Source: Caenorhabditis remanei (Eukaryota > Nematoda > Chromadorea > Rhabditida > Rhabditidae). Taken from it: DNA of 64,000 bases. The DNA lies in contig NC_071331.1 in assembly GCF_010183535.1 (NCBI RefSeq), positions 1,426,001-1,490,000 on the forward strand. The letters are read 5' to 3'. The notes beneath the pieces are model-generated. The model saw only the letters and a program-made list of their open reading frames with translations, did no database searches and was not told the DNA's origin. Below, one piece after another: positions 1-10,200 of this stretch. The position numbers were made by a program, and so were the translations under genes. How positions within the stretch are numbered: the first letter of the stretch is position 1; every line of letters begins with the position of its first letter.

Positions 1-133
1 TAGTTCCAATTTGCTGCGTAACTGAAAAAGACAGAATCATTTAATAAAACCTACAATCATGTTTCCCATATTTTTGAAGCAGTTTTTAAATCGAGCTATA
101 TAAATCGAAATTTCTATCACTAACAAGCTAGCT

Positions 134-1187
134 TACACAGGTCGTTCGCAAACGATCCGTTACGGATGCTTCGGACGATCGCGCACGGTCCATATCGGTA
201 CCGAAAAAAAGACTCGTTATGGATCCATAACCGACCTGTTTGCGAACGTCCGTATATGGTCCGTACGCGATCCGTTCATTTCTGGTTGCTCTCCTTGCCC
301 TCCCCTTCCAATTTTTATCTATTTTTAAAGCAAAAAAACAATATAATGACTCATTTATTTCAGAAAAAAACATTAAAACAATTAAAAATTCAAGAAAGAT
401 AGAAAAAATCAACAAAAAACGAATATAACATTTTTAAAAATATTCCTCATTTTTCGTCGATTTGTATCGGTTTTGTGCCAATATCCATAATTCTGTCGAT
501 TTTTGAAACCAAAGTCCTAATGGAGCCGCCTCAATCCTTTTCCGCATGTTCGGCACTTGATGCTCTGAAAATTCATTTTTCTCATTTTTATCTGGAAATG
601 AATCGCTCACTCACCGAAAAACTGCTTGAAAGTAGATTGTTTCTGCATAATTCATCGAAAAATATTAAACTTTCGGCTCCTTATTTCTTGATTTGAATAT
701 CCGACATGACTCTGAAAAATAGAAGTCCTATACTGTGTTTATAGGTCGCCGATAGACAAACCTCAACAAAATTGTTGTCCATTTTGTTCGAATTGGTCTC
801 CAATAATTTTATCAGCCTGGAAAACCATGAAAAAGTAAATAAATCGAAGATATTTGAGAAAAAAATAGGAAAAAAATATTCGAAATAAAAATAAAAATTG
901 AGCTGGCCGCGAGAGAAAAAGTTAGTCCAATCATCCATATATGATCCGTTTGCGAAAGCAATCAGAGTCCCTGAGCAGGACGTCGTAAACCATCCTCACG
1001 CGATCTAGTATCCGAGCAGTGCGCACACAGTCGATACCAAAGTTGGACATCCATAAACGGACCGTGTGCGAATGAGAAATACGAGTCGTGCGCGAACGAC
1101 CTATCGCGAGAAGCGTCGTTACGGATCCGTAAAGACTCCGCATAAGATTCGCATCCGTAACGCGTCTACTCGCGAACAACCTGTGTT
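134..1187. mobile_element. Inverted-repeat-bounded insertion in an upstream repeat unit
   Basis: The ends are inverted copies of one another: ACACAGGTCGTTCGC near 135 and the complement of GCGAACAACCTGTGT ending near 1186. CpG-rich related sequence follows inside each end (about 135-290 and 930-1187), with AT-rich unique DNA between. The flank CACTAACAAGCTAGCTTACA also occurs uninterrupted at 63836-63856, which serves as an approximate empty site. The open frames inside are short and carry no recognisable domain. A non-autonomous DNA transposon is the simplest reading; I could not fix the target-site duplication. Confidence 0.5.
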
Positions 1188-1439
1188 ACTGGGTGTATAC
1201 AGAGTTAAACTTGCAGTTTCAGAAAATAGTTTGGGGAGCATCCAAAAAAAACGCAATCAAGGATCAGACATTGTAAATGCAACCAACTTCTAATGAAAAT
1301 CTGGAACAGTAAAATCTTGAAAAACAGTATTTTAATTATTTTTCCGTTCCATTTGAGTGATATCTCTTTCTGATTGATACAGAAACCACTGTCTATCAAT
1401 TATCTCCAGAACCCCTATTCTTATTGACTAAATCAGTGA

Positions 1440-2030
1440 ATATTATCCTAAGTTGCTTTTTTTTACAACACTCACTTCTCTTTTTATATATTTTCCCGCA
1501 TAATCACCCATTGCCCTTCTTTTTCCCGCAAGCTCTGAATTGATACATCCGCCAATTGAGATCTAATCTCTATTCATAGAAAGGGGAGAGAGTTATGGCA
1601 ATTCAAATGGAACGACACCCCTCCCCCTCCCTTTGGACACTTCCGACCATCTGTTGCATCAAAGGAATAGCATTGGAACAGATTGCTTTATGCTTTGGAT
1701 ACTTTTATGGAGAGTGTGTTTTGATGATAGCTGTCATTATTAAACTAACTTTTACTGTTTTGAAATGTTGGTATATTTTTCACGTGTTTATACATAAATC
1801 AATTTTCTTAAGTAATAAACTCAAGAAACAATTAGTATGGACAATTAGTAATCTTCCTTCTCAACTAAGATTGTTTTTCTCACTGTTTCTTGAACTCCAT
1901 TTTCCCCTTGTTTCCACAATTGTAACAATTGCGAAGTCGTTTATAGGAATGATTCTGATCCTCCAAATAAGATACCCACCTTCTTACTATTCCTATTCAT
2001 TATAATAAGTTCCAAGTATATCTAATGAAG
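1440..2030 (+). repeat. Upstream block, copy 1 (CCAATTGAGATCTAATCTC core)
   Basis: The core at 1531-1577 recurs at 53191-53236 and 54118-54163 and, diverged, at 51386-51431. After it comes a second shared stretch containing CCATCTGTTGCATCAAAGG, then AGTAATCTTCC..TCAACT and CTCACTGTTTC. The block lies upstream of both intact bHLH genes. It contains E-box-type hexamers (CAATTG, CATCTG). A 136-codon frame at 1595-2005 is not kept open in the other copies, so I read the block as duplicated 5' or regulatory DNA, not coding sequence. Confidence 0.6.
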
Positions 2031-2149
2031 CTCCAGGATGCATTACGTATTCCTATTGCACTATCTATGCATTTTCAATAGATTCCTCCCGCATATTAGC
2101 AATTCAGATACTTGCTTAATGTTATTTGCCGCGGATAGAATGAATTCAT

Positions 2150-3990
2150 TAACTTTATGTTAATAACTTCTACCTTTTTTATTTTCTTGAAGCAGTTTTC
2201 TTGAGAATCTAGTTATTTTCAAAAAGTAACTTGTTGAAATACAGAAAACCGGCCACAGTTGCTTGTGGGAAATTTTTTGTTGGGTGAATTTTGTAAAGGG
2301 ACTCGCTGAAAACTGTAATTTAGATTAGATGTTAGATGTAGGCCTAGCAAATTCACCGGGTTCAAGGGTTTAATTACACAAGTTTGAGGAACAGATTGCT
2401 TTTTACGTCGTGTTCTTCTTACCCTCTGGGAAGTTTTTGGTCCTTGAGACAGTATTGCTCCCAGAGGTATGTTAAACCCCGGATTTTCTTCATTAACTAA
2501 AGGTTAACTCCTTTGGGAAGAAAAGTCGTTAGGTGGATCAAAACCCCAAGTTTGTATGCCTGGAAAAAAGAGGATATAAACATTCCTGCTTTTTCTCCAT
2601 AAAAGGGCTACAACAAAGTGGGGACCTTTGTATCGCCAATCTTTTTAAGGCTTCCTGATAGCCGGTAATATCAGATGCTCAGCCTGCCACGATCTGATCT
2701 GGCATAGTGTTTGGAAGGTCTCTGTCTCTCGATCTGAAAGAGAGCTCTGGCCGGAAGAACACACGAGTGGCAGGTTGAATGCCGACCGGTGCTGGAGGGG
2801 TCAAACCCGAAGGTAAGGTTGTAGGCCGTGAGGCTCCTGGCGGGGAACTCCGTCATAGTCAGTGGTGTGCCAACACCCGACGGCTATGACAAAGTTGGAG
2901 AAATCCTGTGGTGTTAAATTTTCGGGAGGGCGAAGGTTAAGTCGGATCCTGAGTCCACTGCGAGCAGCTATACCTAACCAAATAGTGATGCCGGTGGGAT
3001 CAACTCGGGTGAAGATGTTCCCTTAGCTCGACCCTCTGCACAAACCCACCGTCTGATAAAAAAGACAAGCGAGAGACCTATCAAAATCTCTCGTCGCAGC
3101 TAGCGGACCTACCGTGAGGTAGACCCCCGCCGCTGTAAGCAGGCTCGCCATATGTCGAACTCGTGCTAACTTCCTTGCCTTTTGCAAATTTATTGTAACC
3201 TCAAAACTGATTTTAACTGATTAAATAAAATTATGAGTAGTAATTCTTGTCAGTTAAATTTTTTGGGGAACATAACAATCAATGCATTGAGAAAACTATG
3301 GTACAAGTCAGTAATAAGAAAGATTTGAAGCAGCAATTTTTGAAAAACTAGACTCTGTCTTGAAATTTCTCTACTACTTGTATGGATATGCTTGCCGTTT
3401 CAGTATCATTACAAACTTTCATCACAATCAGCTTTGTCAATTGTATTTCGTTAGACACCTCTTTGAACATGTTTGCGCACACTTACTGAACATTCATTTC
3501 AATTTATAACAAAAACACTGAGCCTGCCCGGAGCTGCCTGATTTTCAAAAATTTACCTTAAAATTTCAAAACTATTATACGACTAAAATTTGCATCAAAT
3601 GTCGAATTTTATGACAACAACGATTGGAAATTCATTAACACTAATTTTAATGACTTCTGTTTTTCATTTGTTTTTGAAGCAGTATAGCTGAGAAGTCGGA
3701 TATCTTCTTTTTCAACTAGCTTCTTCAAATACAGTAAACCTGTCACATGTGTTATTGAGACGTTTTTTGAATGAATCTTCAAAATTCAACCATTGAAAAT
3801 GTGAATTTATGTTTTTTTGTGTATCACATATCTGCCAAGAGTAGTATCCATGTTAGATGTAGGTTACACAAATGGGTCCAACGTCAAAGCCGCGGTATCT
3901 TCAGTGTGTTTTGCAAAATTTGACTAAAACATTACAAGAAAATTGATGAGTGATAATTCCTGTCAATTAAACAATTTGGGAAGCACAAAA
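2150..3990 (+). repeat. Tandem duplication of the distal 5' unit of the bHLH gene
   Basis: Sequence at about 2150-2360 (GAAGCAGTTTTCTTGAGAA onward) recurs, diverged, at about 3650-3860 and again at 55060-55320 upstream of gene B. Sequence at about 3180-3440 recurs at 3900-3990 continued by 12088-12270, and at 55360-55600. Gene A therefore has two tandem copies of a unit that gene B has once. Copy 1 carries an insertion of about 780 bp (2385-3165). Copy 2 carries the LTR retrovirus. No gene is visible in the non-inserted DNA. Confidence 0.6.
2385..3165. other. GC-rich non-coding insertion of about 780 bp, identity unknown
   Basis: Base composition changes abruptly from AT-rich to roughly balanced. 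Paralogous DNA at 3840-3920 and 55300-55360 passes straight across this position, so the block is an insertion. It contains many short complementary stretches (for example CTCTCTCGATCTGAAAGAGAG near 2725 and GCTGTAAGCAGGC near 3133) but no long frame; the 61-codon minus-strand frame at 2671-2856 has no domain I recognise. A structured untranslated end of a non-LTR retrotransposon or a structured RNA are both possible. Neither is shown. Confidence 0.4.
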
Positions 3991-3991
3991 T

Positions 3992-4216
3992 TGTAGAATA
4001 CTCAGTAGAAGGATAGTTTATTGAGCACGAATAAAATAAGAGCAAGAATAGAAAAAACTGAATATATAAGATAAGCTAAGCGTCCTTTTTATACTATTCC
4101 ATTAAAAACATAAATATCATTTTAATATAAACATATATAAAAGAATATAAACATGACTAAGCTAAATGATGTGTCATTGTATATATCTTTCTTCTATATC
4201 GACGTCGTCGTCGACA
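3992..4216 (-). repeat. 3' LTR of the minus-strand retrovirus
   Basis: 225 bp, the same as 11863-12087 by eye. The polyprotein stop codon (4157-4159) lies inside this LTR, so the last roughly 20 codons of env are encoded in LTR sequence. Confidence 0.93.
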
Positions 4217-7200
4217 CTCCCGAGAACAACGAAAGTGCCAGAAGACTATGATGAGGCAGACAATGATTATCCACATTCGAAGCGATTGAAATATCCATGA
4301 AAAGCTGTCCTTAATCGTATCCCATATGGTTGATAAAGCTGATTTGATGTCGTCAAAGATAGTATCCAACGAGATTACTTCTTGGAAGTTGATGAAGTGT
4401 TGTTGTTGAACGGTGAATGTGGACAATGATTTGAGTGATCCATTGACAGTGAAATGTAGAGTCTCGGTCCCACATCTCACCGTACAATTCTCAGTGATCC
4501 TTGGTTGATTGGCGAACAGAGGAATTTCATTTTGTTGTCCAGCACTGGAACAATTGACGTATGCAAAAATTGTGGGACATTCGATTGTAGCAACAATGTT
4601 CTTGAAGTATGATGATTTGCAGTTGATCAGAAGTTGTCCTCCTTGTGGACAAGAATAGCATCCATTGATAGAAACTTGATTGACTGTGCATCGGTCTTCT
4701 TTGACAATTCGGTGGATGGAGTAGTTGCGGAGAGTCAGTTGTACTGATAGTAATCCAGATGAAAACGTCCGTGATTGAATCTTCTGGTTGATATATCGCA
4801 ACTGAATCATTCCTTCTGATCCATGAGTTGAATTGATGGGATTCCTGTTGATGATCGTTTCCATGTCGAGAATTTGACATTCACATCGGATCGATGTTCC
4901 CAGTGGAGTACAGGTGCAGATATCTTCAGTAAATATACAATTGAAGTCAATAGCATCATTTTCTGTTGGGCATTGGAGTTCCCCTACAGAACCCTTTCTG
5001 GGCCTTCCCGCCTCTGGAGGAGAAGAGAGAGTGTAGCCAACAGCTGAGAAAACATCGGATGTTTTTCTTTTGATGAATGTGGCTCCATGTATTGGTGATG
5101 GTGGAGTGGAGAATCCTGTGACTGTTATCGACATGTTCTGTGGTAGATCTACTGGTGTTCCATGTGGAATTGTGTAGATTGTCGATGTGCCATTCATCTT
5201 GATCTCGAGTTCCAAGGTTGTAGTCCATGTCGGGCACTGGGTGATCTCATATATGGAGTATGATGTAGGTTCTGCACTGATTCTTGAGAAAAGGCATGAT
5301 GATGAACATGAAATGCATCCTCCACAAGTGATACATCCACAAGAAGTGTAACATCGAGAATGTCCAGGACCATCCATTGCAATTGGTGGAAATTCTGGTA
5401 CTCCATCATTCGATGAAAGAGTCTCACAAGTGTTTCCAGTACAACTTCCTTTTCCAGCACATCGATGACTGTAGTAGTGATTGATCTTGAACTGGCGTGT
5501 GAAGTGGTGGGTCTTTTCATTACAGGTTGATACGATTGATTTTGCGTGAACTTCGACAAACGTTTTCTCCTTTCCATTGTTGTCCAAGACTGTGTAGCAT
5601 CCAATTGGACCTTCTGGTCGGATATTCAATCTCACGGCTTTATTCAGGAAGCATTCTTGACCGTCCTTTGATTGAACACATAAATCATCACTTCCTTGAA
5701 TCGAGGCGACATCATTACATCCATTGAGTCCTTGAATCATAAACAAAATCACTATGAGTGTCGCAGATTGGTTTTGATTTCGACGGTATAAGAACCAGGT
5801 TCTTTGAATTCCGTGAAAAATCTGAGTCAGCGTGAGGAGAAGACATTTCGTGATGCAGTGGAGACATAGGAATAGTGTGATACATCCATGAAGTCCATAC
5901 AGTAGAAAAAGGAATCCGAATAGAAGGATCAATGGATTTCGAGAAATCCATTGGACAGTTTCTGGTGTGGGTGACGTGGTGGAAGCAGTCGTTGTTTCTA
6001 TGATGGATTGTGCATCGGAATTGGTGAGGAATGAGAATAACATCAGAGCAGTGAACAATTTGGTTGCTGTTCTCTTTCTTGTTGATCTTCTTGGATGTAT
6101 TCTCTCGGTTTGTTGATTGTCCGGTGTGAGTGAATCAGTTTTGGAAGATGTTGTTGTAGATGATTCACTGGTCACAATGTTTTCGTTTTGTGAAATATCT
6201 GGGTCTTGAGTGTTCTCTAATGGATAGAGAAGTTTCCATGGGTATTCGACGATTCGTTTTGTCCTTCCGTTCTTCACTAATGCTGATCTTTCTTTCAATT
6301 CTTCAATTCTTCCAAGTGGCCATGTAGTTGATTTCGACGATGGTTGATGAATCAATACAACATCTCCAACTTTCGGATTGAAAGTTCTCGATTTTCCTTG
6401 TTTGTGATCAAAGTCTCGTCGGTGTTGGAGAACTTGGATGTAGTCTCGGATCCATCTGGATCGGAATTCTTCGGTGACAGTTGACAATTTATCCCAATCT
6501 TCAGCGAGTTTCCTTCTCTTCCATGGTTGGTCTTCGAAGTCCATTGGTGATTTAAGTGTCAACATGTTGGCGGTGTTCATTCGTCCATGTGGAAGCACAA
6601 AATCAATTGGTCGTAATGGTTCGATGTTTTCTTCGGAAGCCATATAAGTTAGTGGACGGCAGTTGACAATATTGGTGCATTCACAGAGAGTCGTTCTGAA
6701 GTCATCCAGTTCGAACAGTGTAGTTGTCGATCCTGCACGGAGTAATGATTGCTTGATGAGGGAAATCATCCTTTCATAAACTCCTCCTTCCCAAGGAGCA
6801 TGGGGTGAAATGAAGTGGAACTCTGGCAGATTTGTAGAATCCAAAGTAGAGCATTGATTCAGCCTGTCTTTCACATTGTTGATCACTGCTGTCAGAAGGT
6901 GAAATTGAGCTGCATTGTCACAGATGATGTGTTCTGGTGTTCCAAAGAGGGAACTCAATCTTCTCAATGCATTCAAGAATGTTGACGTAGTCATATCCAA
7001 GACCAATTCGGTGACAATGAAGCGAGAATACAGACATGTGAATAGAAGAATCCAAACTTTTTCTGGTTTGTTGTTCACTTTGATTTGTAGTGGACCGGCG
7101 TAATCGACTCCAGTGTATTTGAACGGTTTCGAAGGGAGAATTCTGCTGTCTGGGAATGAAGCAAATGATGGCTGTGGATACGGTTGAACATTGATGCGTC

Positions 7201-10200
7201 GGCAACCGAGACATTGACGGCATGATCGTTTCGTGTAAGTGAGTCCTTTGGGAATCCAATATTCTTCTCTCAGCTTTGATAGAGTAAACATTGGACTGGA
7301 ATGGTAGTTCCTTTGATGAATTTCCAAGATTATCATTCGGCAAATTTTTCCTTGTGGTAGGAAAATCAGTGGCTTTTGGTTTACTCTTCCGGTGTAGATC
7401 CATAGGTCATCTTCCTCATCTTTCTGTAGTTGCAGTGAATTGATCGTTTCGATGGATGGAGGATTGTTTTGTTGAGCCAATCGTAGAACTAGTCGTCTCG
7501 CTCTCGTAATTCTCTGCTTTGAAGTCAATTTTCCTCGAGTAATGAAGTAGATGATGACCATTACAGTTCGAAGAAGACGATGGAAAGTGCTGAATCTGGA
7601 GACATCGATTGGAGGTTCTGAGTGAATGTTGAGAGTCGTTGTAGCATTTATGATTTGATCTGTAGATTTGCATCGAATTGGAAGTGGAGAAGTAGATTGA
7701 AGGAAGCTGGGTCCTTTGAGCCATATCGTCGATTCTTTCAGTTCGTTGAACGTGGTTCCTCTTGTGAGCAAGTCAGCTGGATTGTTCTTTCCTGGTACGT
7801 GAGAAAACAGGAACTCCTTTCCGTGTTCTTGTATTTCCTTCAAACGATTACGCACAAAGCGGCTGCCTGTGGTCGATGTTGTTTGAAGGCTGTCCAACGA
7901 GCACATGCTGTCCGACCAAACATACGTTCGACGAATAGGAAGATTCATCTCATTGAGACAATAGTTGGCGAGTCGAACTCCAGTGAGAAGTGCAAGTGCT
8001 TCCAATTGAGGGATAGAGTGATTGGATTTGATTGGAGTCACTCTTGATTTCGACATCAAGAATTGGGTTTCAGCTGTGTCTTCCTCGGTGATTATTCTCA
8101 AATAAGCTACTGTACCGTAAGCAATCTTGCTGGCGTCCGTGAAAACATGAAGTTCGAGAAGTTGGGCATATTTCAGTTGGTCCTTTGAAAAAAATTGACG
8201 AGGAATGTGCCATTCGTCTCCAGTCCAACTTTGTCGTATTTTCTTCCATGACGAATGTTGTTCAATTGATAGAGGCGTGTCCCATGTTTGTTCTTTGCTG
8301 GTGAGTGTTTGGAAAAACAATTTACCGCTCAAGGTGACTGGTGTTGCGTATCCGATGGGATCGTAGCAGGAAGCTATCAATTTCAGAACTTTTCGTTTCG
8401 TGAGCATCTCAGCTTGTATTTCCGGTAAAGCGAAGATGAGGCAGTCCTTTTGTGTATCCCACTTGATGCCAAGTAATTTTTGATATCGGTCTTCAGGTGT
8501 CCCTTTTTCCATCTGTGTGAAATATTCGTTGCTGGATGAGCAATTTGACACGTATTGGCAGAGGTTCATTTGGGCATCGGCGAATATTTCCTTGGAGATG
8601 TTGTAAAAGAGTTTCGCTTCTTCGGTGCAGCTGACTCCCATGTATATGTTGTCCACATATAAGGATGTTGCGATTTCCTTGGCAATTGGATGTTGATATG
8701 TATCCAGATGTGTTCGAATAGTGCGGTTTAAAAGGAACGGAGATGATTTGAGTCCGAATGGGACACGCTTGAATCTGTAGCATTTGAGTTGGAGAGTATT
8801 TGGGTCCACCCAAAGGAATCGAGTTGCATCTCTGTCTTCTTCGTGGAGTTCCAGTTGAAGAAAAGCTTTGGCGATGTCGGCAGATATCAGAATGTTGCTC
8901 TGACGAATTCGAAGAAAAATTCCAGCGATATCCGGTAAAAGTCGTTCTCCGGTGTGAAGGTGGTCGTTCAGAGAATGCATATTCTTCGAGGTCTTGGCAG
9001 ATCCGTTGTACACAATCCTGATTTTTGTGGTTTTTGATGTTTCCTTTATAACTGGATGGTGTGGAAAGTAACAGACGACTGGTCCGGTTATGATGGATTC
9101 ATCAAGCACTTCTTCAATGAAATCGAGGGAAATATATTCCAAGAAGATGTTCGCATATTTGTTGAAAAGAGCTGGATCGATTTTCAGACGACGAACTGTG
9201 CTTTGAAGTTGTCCGCAACACAGTGCACGATTTGGATGAATGTTGTCAGTACTGGAATATGGTAGTCTGACGACGTATCTTCCATTTGGTTTTCTTGTCG
9301 TAGTTAGACGAAAAAATGCATTGGCTTCTTCATCTGATTTGAAATTCGGATTGGTGTCGTGAATTCCAATAGTTTCCAGAATCCAAAAGTTTTGCAATTG
9401 TTGGTACAGCTTGTCGTCTTCAATCTGTTTGTTGATTACAGTGAAGGTGTCGTTGATGCTTGGTGTTGAGTGGTGTTCTTTTCCTGATAGAATTGGTCCA
9501 CAATCGGTGATGTGAAGTTGAAGACCATTTATTAGTCTTATTGTGTTGACTTGCCCCAACAATTGTAGATAAAAGTCCAGACCGATTAGAATGTCGACAT
9601 CTTTCTGTTGGCGTTGAAGTGTGACACGGTCGGCATTCAGAAGTTTGAGGCATTCTGCGTCATCGATGTCGACTGCAATAACGTTGGTGGCAATGTGTTC
9701 AGATTCATGCAAGTCGATAGTTGTTGTGGCTTTCTTGGTCTTGATGGATACTCTCATGATGTTGGATGTGAAGCGTCGAATTTTACTTGACCCGAATGTT
9801 TCGACTTTCATTTTCTTTGATCCAATTGGTTGAAGTTGAAGTTTTTCCGAGAATGAAGTTTTGATGTAACTGGTGTTTGAGCCGGAATCGAAGAAAATTG
9901 TTGCAGGGTGTTCTTGTCCATTTTTGTCGAGAACCGGCAAAGTGATAGTCATCATGATGACTGGGGGAGGTTGAGTTTCTTCCGAGTTAGATGTTTCCAA
10001 AGTGGTAGCTTTCGAGACGAGAGTGTTTGGATTGAAGATCATTACCGCGTCCTCGTTGTTGATAACGTGAGTCATTCCATGAATCACCTCTGACGTCTCT
10101 TCCACAGCTGATGCGATGTGTGTTTGTTCTCCGTTGTTGTGGTATCTCCGATTGTTTTGATTCTTCCATTGACTTCCTTGGTGACCATTGTTGTGGTTTC

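Noticed and set aside
1546..1555. ACATCCGCC in the upstream blocks as part of the Bel/Pao decamer family
   Set aside because: Only eight bases agree, and it is one site copied with the block. It is explained by block duplication.
1595..2005. 136-codon frame with hydrophobic stretches
   Set aside because: The paralogous block at 54180 has an early in-frame TGA and indels; no domain or codon pattern supports coding.
2671..2856. 61-codon minus-strand frame in the GC-rich insertion
   Set aside because: Short, without a domain; GC-rich DNA gives open frames by chance.
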